The notes under the pieces: model-generated
Databases searched by the model: none
What the model saw: only the letters and a program-made list of their open reading frames with translations
What the model was told of the DNA's origin: nothing
Part shown: in pieces, positions 8,123 through 17,272 of the stretch
How the letters are laid out: every line of letters begins with the position of its first letter
Position numbering within the stretch: the stretch's first letter is position 1
Source of the DNA: Mesorhizobium sp. M1D.F.Ca.ET.043.01.1.1
GTDB lineage: Bacteria > Pseudomonadota > Alphaproteobacteria > Rhizobiales > Rhizobiaceae
Direction of reading: 5' to 3'
Length of the DNA: 64,000 nucleotides
NCBI RefSeq assembly: GCF_003952385.1
Contig: NZ_CP034444.1
Location: 5,345,001-5,409,000, forward strand
Position numbers and translations under genes: made by a program

Positions 8123-9424
8123 ATGAGCGAGGGACACTCCACCTACACGCCGAAGACGGGCATCGGACGCTGGGTCGACGCGCGCATGCCGCTGCCCCGG
8201 CTGGTCTATGACAGCTTCGTCGCCTATCCGGTGCCGCGCAACCTCAACTACATGTGGACGTTCGGCGGCATCCTGTCGGTCATGCTGGCCTCGCAGATCC
8301 TGACCGGCATCGTGCTGGCAATGCACTACACCTCCGACACCACGCTCGCGTTCGATTCGGTCGAGAAGATCATGCGCGACGTGAATTCGGGGTGGCTGCT
8401 GCGCTATCTCCATTCCAACGGCGCCTCCTTCTTCTTCGTCGCCGTCTACATCCATATCTTCCGCGGGCTGTTCTACGGCTCCTACAAGGCGCCGCGCGAG
8501 CTGCTCTGGATCCTCGGCTGCATCATCTACCTCTTGATGATGGCCACCGGCTTCATGGGCTATGTGCTGCCCTGGGGACAGATGAGCTTCTGGGGCGCTA
8601 CCGTCATCACCGGCTTCTTCAGCGCCATTCCGCTGGTCGGCAACTGGATCCAGGAGCTGCTGCTCGGCGGCTTCGCCGTGGACAACCCGACGCTGAACCG
8701 CTTCTTCGCGCTGCACTACCTGCTGCCGTTCATGATCGCCGGCGTCGTCGTGCTGCACATCTGGGCGCTGCATGTCGTCGGCCAGTCGAACCCGACCGGC
8801 ATCGAGGTCAAGTCGAAGACCGACACCGTCGCCTTCACGCCCTATGCGACCATCAAGGACGCGTTCGGCATGATCGTGTTCCTGTTCTTGTTCGCATATT
8901 TCGTCTTCTACCTGCCGAACTATCTCGGCCACCCGGACAACTACACGGTCGCCAACCCGCTGAAGACGCCGGCCCACATCGTTCCGGAATGGTACTTCCT
9001 GCCATTCTACGCGATCCTGCGCGCCATCACATTCAACATTGGGCCGATCAACTCCAAGCTCGGCGGCGTGCTGTGCATGTTCGGCGCCATCGCCATGCTG
9101 TTCCTGGTGCCGTGGCTCGACACTTCCAAGGTGCGCTCCGCGGTCTACCGGCCCTGGTACAAGCTGTTCTTCTGGCTGTTCGTGGCCGACGCCGTCCTGC
9201 TTGGATGGCTGGGCTCGCAGCCGGCAGAAGGCAGCTACGTGTTCATGGCCCAGATGGCGACGCTGTTCTACTTCGCCTTCTTTCTGGTGGTCATGCCGGT
9301 GCTCGGCCTGATCGAGACGCCGCGCAGGCTGCCGAATTCGATCACCGAGGCGGTGCTGGAAAAGAACAAGGGCGGCAGCGGACATCCTGCGCGCGCTGCG
9401 GCCGCACCGGAAACCAAGGGCTGA
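8123..9424 (+). CDS. petB: Cytochrome b of the bc1 complex
   Basis: Membrane core of the cytochrome bc1 complex, carrying hemes bL and bH and the quinol oxidation and quinone reduction sites. The 433-residue product shows the eight hydrophobic segments of the family. The first heme-ligand region is [15 protein letters not shown], and [14 protein letters not shown] and [17 protein letters not shown] follow. The Qo signature [15 protein letters not shown] is intact. The C-terminus is a short soluble tail rich in Ala. It sits between petA and petC, 20 bases before petC. Secure. Confidence 0.98.
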   Translation: MSEGHSTYTPKTGIGRWVDARMPLPRLVYDSFVAYPVPRNLNYMWTFGGILSVMLASQILTGIVLAMHYTSDTTLAFDSVEKIMRDVNSGWLLRYLHSNGASFFFVAVYIHIFRGLFYGSYKAPRELLWILGCIIYLLMMATGFMGYVLPWGQMSFWGATVITGFFSAIPLVGNWIQELLLGGFAVDNPTLNRFFALHYLLPFMIAGVVVLHIWALHVVGQSNPTGIEVKSKTDTVAFTPYATIKDAFGMIVFLFLFAYFVFYLPNYLGHPDNYTVANPLKTPAHIVPEWYFLPFYAILRAITFNIGPINSKLGGVLCMFGAIAMLFLVPWLDTSKVRSAVYRPWYKLFFWLFVADAVLLGWLGSQPAEGSYVFMAQMATLFYFAFFLVVMPVLGLIETPRRLPNSITEAVLEKNKGGSGHPARAAAAPETKG

Positions 9425-9444
9425 GAATCTAAGGGGATTTGGGT

Positions 9445-10302
9445 ATGAAAAAGATTCTCACCTCGCTGGCGCTGCTCGGCCTGGTGGTCGCGGGAACCGC
9501 GGCCATCGCGGCCGAAGAGGAACACAACGCGGCCGCGCCGACGCACTTCCCGATCAACGAGCCGAAGGAAATGAGCTGGAGCTTCGCCGGCCCGTTCGGT
9601 ACCTATGACAAGGCTCAGCTGCAGCGCGGCCTCAAGGTGTACAAGGAAGTCTGCTCGGCCTGCCATTCGATGAACCTGGTGGCGTTCCGCACGCTGGAAG
9701 GCCTCGGCTATTCGGAAGGGCAGATCAAGACGCTCGCCGCCGAATACACCATACATGACGGCCCGAACGATGCCGGCGACATGTTCGACCGCCCGGGCAA
9801 GCCGTCGGATCACTTCCCGGCGCCGTTCCCGAACGATCAGGCCGCCGCTGCCGCCAATGGCGGCGCCGCGCCGCCCGACATGTCGCTGCTCGCCAAGGCG
9901 CGCGGCGTCGAGCGCGGCTTCCCGCGCTTCGTCTTCGACATCTTCACCCAGTATGCCCAGGGCGGCCCGGACTACATCCACTCGCTGCTCACCGGCTACG
10001 ATCAGACGCCGCCGGCCGGCATGGTGATCCCGGAAGGCACGCACTACAATCCGTATTTCCTGTCCGGCGTGTCGCTGAAGATGCCGAAGCCGCTCTCGGA
10101 TGGCCAGGTGACCTATGACGATGGCTCGCCGCAGACTGTCGACCAGTATTCGCGCGACGTCGCCTCGTTCCTGATGTGGGCCGCCGAGCCGCATCTCGAG
10201 GACCGCAAGAAGACCGGCTTCCGCGTGCTGGTGTTCCTGCTGCTCTTCGGCGCGCTCGTCTACATGACCAAGCGCAAGGTGTGGGCCGACGTGGCGCACT
10301 GA
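9445..10302 (+). CDS. petC: Cytochrome c1 of the bc1 complex
   Basis: Heme c-bearing subunit of the bc1 complex, periplasmic and anchored by one C-terminal helix; it reduces soluble or membrane cytochrome c. The 285-residue precursor has a signal peptide (MKKILTSLALLGLVVAGTAA), heme attachment motif CSACH, the region GVSLKMPKPLSDGQV likely to contain the axial Met, and the C-terminal anchor GFRVLVFLLLFGALVYMTKR. I chose ATG 9445 over the in-frame TTG six bases earlier because AAGGGGA is properly placed for it. It is last in the operon, followed by a strong terminator at 10325-10351. Secure. Confidence 0.97.
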   Translation: MKKILTSLALLGLVVAGTAAIAAEEEHNAAAPTHFPINEPKEMSWSFAGPFGTYDKAQLQRGLKVYKEVCSACHSMNLVAFRTLEGLGYSEGQIKTLAAEYTIHDGPNDAGDMFDRPGKPSDHFPAPFPNDQAAAAANGGAAPPDMSLLAKARGVERGFPRFVFDIFTQYAQGGPDYIHSLLTGYDQTPPAGMVIPEGTHYNPYFLSGVSLKMPKPLSDGQVTYDDGSPQTVDQYSRDVASFLMWAAEPHLEDRKKTGFRVLVFLLLFGALVYMTKRKVWADVAH

Positions 10303-10324
10303 GCCACCGAGGATTGCAGGCTTT

Positions 10325-10351
10325 GAAAGGGGCGCCGAGAGGCGCCCTTTC
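10325..10351 (+). terminator. Rho-independent terminator of petABC
   Basis: Stem GAAAGGGGCGCC / GGCGCCCTTTC with a four-base GAGA loop, 23 bases after the petC stop. The T-run is short (CCCTTTCG), but the stem is strong and nearly symmetric, so it may also act on the other strand. Confidence 0.8.
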
Positions 10352-10371
10352 GCATTTCACGACAGCGTGAG

Positions 10372-10400
10372 GGTGACGGCCATGTCACATGGCCGTCACC
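10372..10400. promoter_or_regulatory. Perfect 29-base palindrome between petC terminator and phosphatase gene
   Basis: Arms GGTGACGGCCATGT and ACATGGCCGTCACC are perfectly complementary around a single central C. It lies 20 bases after the petABC terminator and 44 bases before the phosphatase start. No T-run follows, so an operator or an RNA processing site is more likely than a terminator. Confidence 0.6.
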
Positions 10401-10443
10401 GCGTCCCGCGATCCTGCCTTGCTCTCACAAAAGGATCGCACCC

Positions 10444-11139
10444 ATGAAAAGATTTGCGCCGTTCGCAGCCGCGCTGCTCATCCTTGTCGCCGGTACCGCC
10501 GTCCGCGCCGAGGACGCTCAGCCCTTCGTCACCAGCAAGGACATCGACCTGACGATGATCCTGCCGCCGCCGCCAGCCAACGAATCGGCCGAGACGAAGG
10601 CCGAACTCGCCGAGGTGCTGACCCTGCAGGTGACGCGGACGCCCGAGATGGAAAAGCGCGCCATTGCCGATGCCGAGGAAAATGTCTGGCGCTTCGCCAA
10701 CGTCATGGGGCCGAAGTTCAACAAGGAGATGCTGCCGAAGTTCAGCGCCTTCTTCGATCGCGTGGTTGCCACGGAAGGCGCCGTCGTCGACCCTGCCAAG
10801 GACGTCTGGAAGCGGCCGCGGCCGCACCAGCTCAGCGATTTGGTCAAGCCCGTGGTGAAGCTGTCGAATTCCGGCTCCTGGCCATCGGGCCATGCGACGG
10901 TCGGCACCATGATGGGCATCATCCTGTCCGACATGGTGCCGGAAAAGCGCGCCGAGATCATGGCGCGCGCGGCTGAATATGCCCACAACCGCGTTGTCGG
11001 CGGCATCCACTATCCGTCCGACATCGAGATGGGCAAGATTTCCGGCAGTGTGATTGCCGCGGTCCTCCTCGACCGGCCCGACTTCAAGGCTGAGTTCGAA
11101 GTGGCGCGCTCCGAGTTGCGTTCCGACCTCGGCATGTGA
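10444..11139 (+). CDS. Class A non-specific acid phosphatase (PAP2 superfamily), periplasmic
   Basis: Hydrolyses phosphomonoesters in the periplasm. The 231-residue product has a signal peptide (MKRFAPFAAALLILVAGTAVRA) and the three-part phosphatase motif: K-x6-RP in KDVWKRPRP, PSGH in WPSGHATVG, and R-x5-H-x3-D in NRVVGGIHYPSD. The residue before the last Arg is Asn instead of the usual Ser or Cys, which may be tolerated because the phosphate-binding Arg and catalytic His are kept. Length and layout fit the bacterial PhoN group. It is a single-gene unit with its own terminator at 11164-11188. Starvation control cannot be seen. Confidence 0.88.
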   Translation: MKRFAPFAAALLILVAGTAVRAEDAQPFVTSKDIDLTMILPPPPANESAETKAELAEVLTLQVTRTPEMEKRAIADAEENVWRFANVMGPKFNKEMLPKFSAFFDRVVATEGAVVDPAKDVWKRPRPHQLSDLVKPVVKLSNSGSWPSGHATVGTMMGIILSDMVPEKRAEIMARAAEYAHNRVVGGIHYPSDIEMGKISGSVIAAVLLDRPDFKAEFEVARSELRSDLGM

Positions 11140-11163
11140 TCCGTCCGTCACCGACGTTTCTGC

Positions 11164-11188
11164 AAGGGCGCCTGCGAGGCGCCCTTTT
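11164..11188 (+). terminator. Rho-independent terminator after phosphatase gene
   Basis: Stem AAGGGCGCC / GGCGCCCTT with a TGCGA loop and a four-base T-run, 25 bases downstream of the phosphatase stop. The stem closely resembles the petC terminator. Confidence 0.85.
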
Positions 11189-11345
11189 CGATGCGGCGCA
11201 AGACCGGGGCAAGGCAGGCGATGCCGATCGTGTGCCGGATGCGCTTGTCTCCCGGGCCCCATCGCGGTAGCCGTTGTTGGTTGCGTTGCGCCGGACGCGT
11301 CGACGCCGTTCATACCCGACAGCCGGATACGCGGAGCCTCGCCTC

Positions 11346-11891
11346 ATGAAACCCTCGCTCGAAGACACGCTGCTTGCCGCGATCCGCACTATCCCGGACT
11401 ACCCGAAGCATGGCATCCTGTTTCGCGACATCACCACGCTGCTTGGCGATGCGCGCGCCTTTCGCCGCGCCATCGACGAGCTAGTGCACCCGTATGCCGG
11501 CCTGAAGATCGACAAGATCGCCGGCATCGAGGCGCGCGGCTTCATTCTTGGCGGTGCCGTTGCGCACCAGCTTTCGGCAGGCTTCGTGCCGATCCGCAAG
11601 AAGGGCAAGCTGCCCTACGAGACGGTGCGCGTCGCCTACAGCCTCGAATACGGTCTGGACGAGATGGAGATGCACAAGGACGGCGTCTCGCCGGGCGAGA
11701 AGGTGATCCTGGTCGACGACCTGATCGCCACCGGCGGCACGGCGGAAGCGGCGGTGAAGCTGCTCAGGCAGATCGGCGCCGACATCGTCGCCGCCTGCTT
11801 CGTCATCGACCTGCCGGATCTCGGCGGGCGCCAGAAGCTTGAAGCGCTCGGCGTGCCGGTGCGCACGCTGATCGGGTTCGAGGGGCATTAG
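11346..11891 (+). CDS. apt: Adenine phosphoribosyltransferase
   Basis: Purine salvage enzyme making AMP from adenine and PRPP; cytoplasmic. The 181 residues match the family length. Visible are the N-terminal [19 protein letters not shown], the substrate loop region [26 protein letters not shown], and the PRPP-binding loop [17 protein letters not shown] chose ATG 11346 ([20 protein letters not shown]) as the standard family start; the longer frame to 11274 adds only an arginine-rich run with no homology pattern. It stands alone on the plus strand; prs, which makes its co-substrate, lies 16 kb away. Secure. Confidence 0.96.
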   Translation: MKPSLEDTLLAAIRTIPDYPKHGILFRDITTLLGDARAFRRAIDELVHPYAGLKIDKIAGIEARGFILGGAVAHQLSAGFVPIRKKGKLPYETVRVAYSLEYGLDEMEMHKDGVSPGEKVILVDDLIATGGTAEAAVKLLRQIGADIVAACFVIDLPDLGGRQKLEALGVPVRTLIGFEGH

Positions 11892-11892
11892 T

Positions 11893-12023
11893 CAGTGGTG
11901 AGTAGTGAATAGTGAAATAGTAAATAGTAAATAGTAATTAGTGAAGATCGGTATTCGATGGTGAGCGTCGAATTTATCCGCGCTCACTACTCACTACTCA
12001 CTACTCACCATTCACCATTCACT
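11893..12023. repeat. AT-rich inverted array of TAGTGA(G/A)-type heptamers
   Basis: The left half (about 11896-11945) is built of short units such as GTGAGTA, GTGAATA and TAGTAAA. The right half (about 11983-12022) carries the complement (ACTCACT, ACCATTC). Together they can fold into a long, low-GC stem with a loop centred near 11963. It fills the space between the apt stop and the MaoC stop, so it separates two convergent genes. Confidence 0.7.
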
Positions 12024-12492
12024 ACTCCACCTTCACCAGCACGGCGCTGTCGAACTCGATGACCTTGTCGCCGGTCGAATCGAAGCCTTCGGAACGCAGC
12101 GTGAGCAGGCTCCAGCCGGGGCGCCCGGCAAGCGGGCGATGGGCGAGCGCGGTGCGCGTGAAGGTCACCGTCTCACCGGCATAGACGGGCTTCAGCCATT
12201 TGAGGTTGCGGAAGCCCGGCGAGGGGCCGAATTCGGGCTGCGGTCCGGGACCGGTCCAGCGCACGCCCTCGGTCTCCATGCGCTTTTCGAGGTTGTATTT
12301 CATCCAGGTGGCGGCGGTGTGCCAGCCGGAGGCGCAGAGGCCGCCAAGCACGCTCTTCCTCGCCGCCTCCTCATCGACATGGAAGACCTGCGGGTCGTAT
12401 TTCCTGGCGAACGCCTTGATCTCGTCGGCTTCAAACTTGTGCGAGCCGAGGGTGACGGTTTCGCCGATGAGGAAGTATTCGTCGAGTGTCAC
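12022..12492 (-). CDS. MaoC-family hot-dog dehydratase, second of a pair
   Basis: Hot-dog fold protein of the MaoC (R-specific enoyl-CoA hydratase) family, 156 residues. The hydratase-type segment is YDPQVFHVDEEAARKSVLGG, followed by CASGWHTAATWMKYNL; the Asp-His pair expected for water addition is present (DPQVFH). The start ATG 12492 overlaps the upstream MaoC stop in ATGA, so the two are translationally coupled. The two proteins are related but clearly diverged, which fits a heterodimer. Probable acyl-CoA substrate; pathway unknown. Confidence 0.85.
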   Translation of the reverse strand: MTLDEYFLIGETVTLGSHKFEADEIKAFARKYDPQVFHVDEEAARKSVLGGLCASGWHTAATWMKYNLEKRMETEGVRWTGPGPQPEFGPSPGFRNLKWLKPVYAGETVTFTRTALAHRPLAGRPGWSLLTLRSEGFDSTGDKVIEFDSAVLVKVE

Positions 12493-12950
12493 GCCGCGGC
12501 CTCCCGGGTCAGGAACATGCCGCTGTTCTCAAGCTCGAAGACGCATTCACCGCGCTGGTTGAACAGCTCGCTGCGCATGCTGACCAGGCCGAGCTGAGGC
12601 CTCGATTTGGACTGGCGCTTGGCAAGCACGGTGACCGTGCCGGTGAGCCGATCACCGGCCAGAACCGGCTTCTTCCATTTCACGTGCTCAATGCCCGGCG
12701 AGCCTTGCGAGGTCGAGTCGAGCAGGAAGGCGTCGCACAGCATGCGCATGAACATCGCGCAGGTGTGCCAGCCCGAAGCCGAAAGGCCGCCCAGGATGCT
12801 GGCCTTGCCGGCCTCCTCGTCGAGATGCATCGGCTGGGCATCGAACTCGCTGGCGAATTCGATGATCTCGGCCGCGCTTACAGTCTTGCTGCCGAGGTCG
12901 AGCGAGGCGCCCTCGACGAAATCCTCGTAGGCCCAGGTCTTTGCGGTCAT
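12489..12950 (-). CDS. MaoC-family hot-dog dehydratase, first of a pair
   Basis: Hot-dog fold protein, 153 residues from ATG 12950 (MTAKTWAYEDFVEGASLDLG). It carries FDAQPMHLDEEAGKASILGG and SASGWHTCAMFMRML, aligned with the same blocks of the downstream paralogue. Asp and His of the hydratase motif are kept (FDAQPMH). No clear ribosome binding site is seen before the chosen ATG; an upstream in-frame extension to 13025 looks non-coding. The pair is a two-gene operon. Possible roles are enoyl-CoA hydration in fatty acid or polyhydroxyalkanoate metabolism; sequence alone does not decide. Confidence 0.85.
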   Translation of the reverse strand: MTAKTWAYEDFVEGASLDLGSKTVSAAEIIEFASEFDAQPMHLDEEAGKASILGGLSASGWHTCAMFMRMLCDAFLLDSTSQGSPGIEHVKWKKPVLAGDRLTGTVTVLAKRQSKSRPQLGLVSMRSELFNQRGECVFELENSGMFLTREAAA

Positions 12951-13093
12951 GTCGGCAATCCGGTGGCGAATGCGTGAAACCCAAGGTTGGGCACCCCGGA
13001 TGACGGCCCGAGGCAATTTGGTCAAGTCCTTTCTGGTGAGCCAGTCGATGGGGGTGATTGCGGAGAGGCGGATCCGCTCGCTCTCTGTGTTTC

Positions 13094-13140
13094 ACGCAAT
13101 TCCGGACGGAAAACCGCTGCGCACTTTTCCTGGAATTGCT
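13094..13140. repeat. Palindromic repeat, family A, copy 1
   Basis: A 47-base element beginning ACGCAATTCCGGACGGAAAA and ending CTTTTCCTGGAATTGCT; the ends pair as GCAATTCC / GGAATTGC. Nearly identical 47-base copies are at 25416-25462 and 44167-44213. This copy ends one base from the stop codon of corA. Confidence 0.9.
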
Positions 13141-13141
13141 T

Positions 13142-14116
13142 TTAGAGCCACCCGCGGCGGCGGAAATACCAGAAGGGCAGGATCGCCGAGACCACCATCA
13201 GGCCGATGGCGAAGGGATAGCCGAACTCCCATTTGAGCTCGGGGATGATGTCGAAATTCATGCCGTAGATCGAGGCCACCAGCGTCGGCGGCAGGAAGAT
13301 GACGGCGGCGACCGAGAAGATCTTGATGATGGCGTTTTGCTCGATCGAGATCATGCCGAGCGTGGCGTCGAGCAGGAAGGAGATCTTCTGCGACAGGAAG
13401 GTGGCGTGATCGGCGAGCGACAGCACGTCCCGCGACAGCGTCTTGATGCGGGCCCGCACATCCTTGCTCATCTTGGCCTGGGCCGCGACATGGGCAAGAA
13501 AGCCGGCCAGGCGCTGCAGCGAGATCAGGCTGTCGCGGACGGAGGATGCGAGGTCCTCCTTGCGGCCGATGCCTTTCAAGAGCTCCTGGAAATCGCGGTT
13601 GCGCTTCGAGGCCTTTGTCGACCGCGCCTCGAAGATGTCGCGCGAGATCGCTTCCACATCGCGCCCGGCGCGCTCGAGGATGTCGGCAAGCCGGTCGACG
13701 ATCGCTTCCAGCAGGCCGACCAGGATGGTGTCGCCGCTGGTGCAGCCGGTCGCCACCTTTTCGGCGCGCAGCGGAAAGGTCTTGAAGGCCTTCGGCTCGT
13801 GATAGCGGATGGTGATCAGCCGGTTGCCGGCAAGCGCGAACGTCACCGGCGACATCAGCGGGTCGTCGGCCTCGGTCTGGGCCGGCAGCACGGCGGTCAT
13901 GAAGTAGCCGCCGTCCTCGACATAGAGGCGGCTGGAGATCTCGATCTCTTCCATCTCCTCGCGCGTCGGAATGGCGATGCCAAGCCAGCTCTCGATCGCA
14001 GCCTCTTCTTCCTTGGTCGGATTGAAGAGGTCGGCCCAGACGACCCTGTCGCCGTCCGCCGCGAGATCGTCGGTGACGCGCAGGCGATCATTGTCCACGA
14101 CGAAGGCCTTGATCAT
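13142..14116 (-). CDS. corA: CorA-family magnesium/divalent cation transporter
   Basis: Inner-membrane pentameric channel for Mg2+ (possibly Co2+ or Ni2+). 324 residues: a large N-terminal cytoplasmic domain, a long stalk helix, and two C-terminal membrane helices (IIKIFSVAAVIFLPPTLVAS and GLMVVSAILPFWYF). The essential loop motif reads YGMNFD, giving the universal GMN, followed by the acidic ELKWEFGYP loop. The C-terminus RRRGWL is the typical basic end. ATG 14116 gives the expected N-terminus (MIKAFVVDNDRLR). It is a single gene, followed by a family A repeat. Transporter class is sure; ion preference is not. Confidence 0.95.
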   Translation of the reverse strand: MIKAFVVDNDRLRVTDDLAADGDRVVWADLFNPTKEEEAAIESWLGIAIPTREEMEEIEISSRLYVEDGGYFMTAVLPAQTEADDPLMSPVTFALAGNRLITIRYHEPKAFKTFPLRAEKVATGCTSGDTILVGLLEAIVDRLADILERAGRDVEAISRDIFEARSTKASKRNRDFQELLKGIGRKEDLASSVRDSLISLQRLAGFLAHVAAQAKMSKDVRARIKTLSRDVLSLADHATFLSQKISFLLDATLGMISIEQNAIIKIFSVAAVIFLPPTLVASIYGMNFDIIPELKWEFGYPFAIGLMVVSAILPFWYFRRRGWL

Positions 14117-14279
14117 CGCCGGGTCTCCCTTGCTGGACCAAAGAGGTTCGTCAGGATTGCATGGGCCTCGAGGAGCCCGCGAGCAGCAGCGGATTAGACC
14201 CGCGATCCTGCCAGGTCAAGACGCACGGGCGTGCCCGGCGCAAGGCAGGCCGGCCCTGCGACCGATCCGCCGAGGCTTG

Positions 14280-15383
14280 TCAGGTGTTGAACTTGAACAG
14301 CATGATGTCGCCGTCCTGGACGACATACTCCTTGCCTTCGTCGCGCGCCTTGCCGGCTTCCTTGGCCGCCACTTCGCCGCCCAGCGTGACGAAGTCGTTG
14401 TAGGAAATCGTCTGGGCGCGGATGAAGCCGCGCTCGAAATCGGTGTGGATGACGCCGGCCGCCTGCGGTGCCTTGTCGCCTTTGTGGATCGTCCAGGCGC
14501 GCGTCTCCTTCGGCCCGACGGTGAAATAGGTGATGAGGTGCAGCAGTTCGTAGCCGGCGCGGATCACCTTGTTGAGGCCCGGCTCGTCGAGGCCGAGCGA
14601 GGCAAGGAATTCCATCTCCTCATCGTCGGAAAGCTGAGCGACTTCCGCCTCGATCGCCGCCGAGATCACCACCGTGCCGGCGCCTTGCGCGGCCGCCATT
14701 GTGTCCACCGCCCTGGTGTGCTCGTTGCCGGTGGCGGCGTCGGCCTCGGCGACGTTGCAGACGTAGAGAACGGGGTGCGACGTCAACAGGTTCAGCCCCT
14801 GCAGGATGCGCAGGTCCTCCGCCGCGATGCCCTTGAGCAGGACGCGCGTCGGCTTGCCGGCCTGCAGCAATTCGAGCGCCGCCTCCATCATCGGCAGCAC
14901 GGCCATCGCTTCCTTGTCCTTGCCGGCGGCGCGCTTGCGGACTTGGACGATACGGCGCTCGAGGCTTTCAAGGTCGGCGAGCATCAGCTCGGTCTCGACC
15001 GTCTCGGCGTCGGCGACCGGATCGATGCGGCCCTCGACATGGGTGATGTCGTCATCCTCGAAGCAGCGCAGCACATGGACGATGGCGTCGACCTCGCGGA
15101 TGTTGGCGAGGAACTGGTTGCCCAGGCCTTCGCCCTTCGAGGCGCCACGCACCAGGCCGGCGATGTCGACGAAGAAGATGCGGGTCGGGATGATCTCCTT
15201 CGACTTGCCGATCGCCGCGATCTTCTGCAGACGCGGGTCCGGCACCGCCACCTCGCCGGTGTTCGGCTCGATGGTGCAGAAAGGATAGTTGGCGGCCTGC
15301 GCGGCGGCCGTCCTGGTCAACGCGTTGAACAGCGTCGACTTGCCGACGTTGGGCAAGCCAACGATGCCACATTTGAAACCCAT
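14280..15383 (-). CDS. ychF: Redox-regulated ATPase YchF (Obg-like)
   Basis: P-loop ATPase of the OBG family that associates with ribosomes and affects oxidative stress responses. 367 residues: G1 VGLPNVGKSTLFNAL near the start, G3 DIAGLVRGASKGEGLG, the altered G4 VCNVAEAD that explains the preference for ATP over GTP, and a C-terminal TGS-type domain ending with the conserved YVVQDGDIMLFKFNT. Start ATG 15383 (MGFKCGIVGLPN) is standard. It lies downstream of pth and rplY on the same strand, a conserved rhizobial order. Secure. Confidence 0.98.
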   Translation of the reverse strand: MGFKCGIVGLPNVGKSTLFNALTRTAAAQAANYPFCTIEPNTGEVAVPDPRLQKIAAIGKSKEIIPTRIFFVDIAGLVRGASKGEGLGNQFLANIREVDAIVHVLRCFEDDDITHVEGRIDPVADAETVETELMLADLESLERRIVQVRKRAAGKDKEAMAVLPMMEAALELLQAGKPTRVLLKGIAAEDLRILQGLNLLTSHPVLYVCNVAEADAATGNEHTRAVDTMAAAQGAGTVVISAAIEAEVAQLSDDEEMEFLASLGLDEPGLNKVIRAGYELLHLITYFTVGPKETRAWTIHKGDKAPQAAGVIHTDFERGFIRAQTISYNDFVTLGGEVAAKEAGKARDEGKEYVVQDGDIMLFKFNT

Positions 15384-15478
15384 GTTCGTCCGGTCCTATC
15401 GGGAATTCGAGATTTGGTGAGGGCTATGGGCGAAAGCGCCAACGATCGTCAAGCCCCGGGCCACGATCGTTTTGGCGC

Positions 15479-16201
15479 TTACTCCTTGCCGAGAAGTTTC
15501 TTCAGCATGGCGGCCATCGGGCCGGTCTCGGGAAGCTTGACCGCCGGCTGCTGCGGGTGGGCCTGGCGGATGTGGCTCTTCGCCTTCGGTTCCTTCGGCG
15601 GCGGCCGGTCGTCATCGCCGGTCGGCACGAGCTTGTCGCGCAGCGCGAGCGTGATGCGGTTCATGAACGAACTGTCGTCGCCCTTGGCCAGCAAACCTGC
15701 GTCATCGGCGATCGCGTCGAGCAACACGTCGAGCCATTCACGGTCGGCCTTGGCGAAGTCGCCGACGACATGGTCGCGCACCATCTCCTTGACGCCGGGA
15801 TGGCCGACACCGATGCGCACACGGCGGTAATCCTTGCCGACATGCTGGTCGAGTGAGCGGATGCCGTTGTGGCCGCCGGAACCCCCGCCCACCTTGACCC
15901 TGACCTTGCCGGCGGCAAGGTCGATCTCGTCGTAGAAGACGGTGAGGGCGGCAGCGTCGAGCTTGTAGAAGCGCAGCGCTTCGCCGACCGACTGTCCGGA
16001 CAGATTCATGAAGGTCTGCGGCTTGATCAAGAGGACCTTGTCGCCGCCGAGCGTGCCTTCCGAAATCAGCCCCTGGAACTTCTTCGACCAGGGCGAAAAG
16101 GAATGGCGGCGGGCAATCGCGTCCGCCGCCATGAAGCCGACATTGTGCCGGTTGTTCTGATATTTCGCGCCCGGATTGCCGAGGCCTGCAAAAACAAGCA
16201 T
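15479..16201 (-). CDS. pth: Peptidyl-tRNA hydrolase
   Basis: Recycles tRNA by cleaving peptidyl-tRNA released from stalled ribosomes. 240 residues: [18 protein letters not shown] with the catalytic His, [13 protein letters not shown], the catalytic Asp segment FYDEIDL, and [18 protein letters not shown]. The last 50 or so residues ([14 protein letters not shown] onward) form a basic, proline-rich tail beyond the typical 190-residue enzyme, as often seen in Rhizobiales. The start ATG 16201 lies 20 bases after the rplY stop, so the two are almost certainly co-transcribed. Secure. Confidence 0.97.
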   Translation of the reverse strand: MLVFAGLGNPGAKYQNNRHNVGFMAADAIARRHSFSPWSKKFQGLISEGTLGGDKVLLIKPQTFMNLSGQSVGEALRFYKLDAAALTVFYDEIDLAAGKVRVKVGGGSGGHNGIRSLDQHVGKDYRRVRIGVGHPGVKEMVRDHVVGDFAKADREWLDVLLDAIADDAGLLAKGDDSSFMNRITLALRDKLVPTGDDDRPPPKEPKAKSHIRQAHPQQPAVKLPETGPMAAMLKKLLGKE

Positions 16202-16221
16202 CGTCCACTCCAGGCGGAAAA

Positions 16222-16866
16222 TTACTTCTCTTCGGCCTCGGCGGCCTCAGCTTCAGGCGCCGCTGCTTCTACAGTCTCCTCGGTCTCCGGCTTCATTGCC
16301 GCGGAGCCGGCGATGGTCGCGATGGTGAAGTCGCGATCGGAGATCACCGGCTTGACGCCGGCCGGCAGGGAAACCGCCGAGATGTGGATCGAGTCGCCGA
16401 TTTCGGTGCCGGCGAGATCGACGGTGATGAATTCCGGGATCGCATTGGCCGGGCAGTGGAACTCGACTTCGTGACGCACGATGTTGAGCACGCCGCCGCG
16501 CTTGATGCCGGGCGACTTCTCTTCATTGATGAAGTGGACGGGCACGTCGACATTGACCTCGGTGTCCTTGCCGATGCGCAGGAAGTCGACATGGACCGGG
16601 AAGTCCTTGACCGGATCGAGCTGGAAGTCCTTCGGCAGGACCTGGATCTTCTTGCCGTCGACATCGATCGTGGCGATCGTGGTCAGGAACCCGCCGCCGT
16701 GGATCTTGTAGAAGAGGTCCTTGTAGTTGAGCGCAATCGCCAGGGGGGGCTGCTTGTCGCCGTAAATAACTGCAGGCACTTTACCGTTGCGGCGAACTGC
16801 ACGGGCGGACCCCTTACCGACCTGTTCGCGCGCTTCGGCCTTGAGCTCGTAAGCCTCGTGGCTCAT
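16222..16866 (-). CDS. rplY: 50S ribosomal protein L25 (general stress protein Ctc form)
   Basis: Binds 5S rRNA in the large ribosomal subunit. At 214 residues this is the long Ctc form: an N-terminal L25 RNA-binding domain ([20 protein letters not shown], then [10 protein letters not shown]) and a C-terminal beta-barrel domain with [20 protein letters not shown]. It ends in a low-complexity acidic tail ([15 protein letters not shown]). Start ATG 16866. It leads the rplY-pth-ychF group; its promoter must lie in the 400-base gap upstream. In Rhizobiales prs is usually immediately upstream, but here prs is 11 kb away. Secure. Confidence 0.97.
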   Translation of the reverse strand: MSHEAYELKAEAREQVGKGSARAVRRNGKVPAVIYGDKQPPLAIALNYKDLFYKIHGGGFLTTIATIDVDGKKIQVLPKDFQLDPVKDFPVHVDFLRIGKDTEVNVDVPVHFINEEKSPGIKRGGVLNIVRHEVEFHCPANAIPEFITVDLAGTEIGDSIHISAVSLPAGVKPVISDRDFTIATIAGSAAMKPETEETVEAAAPEAEAAEAEEK

Positions 16867-17272
16867 GGCATTTCCTTTCGCGTGTTATGGAGCGTTCGCG
16901 GCGGGCAAGCCCATCCGTAAACGTCGAAAGCCGTCGCGGCCTTGCACGATCTGTCCGATGCGTTTGGCGATCCAAATGCGTCTGGGGATCATGCAGGCCT
17001 GGCCGGCCTTCCTCCGCGTTGCCTCCAAGGGTGTCTACGCGGGTGGCGGCTCTATAGCGGAAGGCGGCGAGGGGCGCAAGCCATTGAACCGGAAGCCTTG
17101 AGCCAAGGTTTACGCAGACATCTGGCCCGACAGGCGGAGCATAAGCGACGCTTCCGGCCGGTGCAAAGTTGGATCCGCGGGTTGCGCCGGGTTTCCGTCT
17201 GTATTCGTCATGTCGCATCAGGCAGGTTTCAATCGTCCTTGACAGGCATTCGAAGGACCTTTGGAGATCCAC
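16867..17272. other. Intergenic region between rplY and GST
   Basis: About 400 bases carrying the promoters of rplY (minus) and the GST gene (plus). Short open frames are present but none has a ribosome binding site with consistent codon bias. A TTGACA at about 17239 could be a -35 for the GST gene, without a clear -10. No RNA gene recognised. Confidence 0.4.

Noticed and set aside
8096..9385. 430-codon minus-strand frame opposite petB
   Set aside because: petB is certain, and the antisense product is His/Asp/Gln-rich in the way typical of reverse-frame translation of membrane protein genes.
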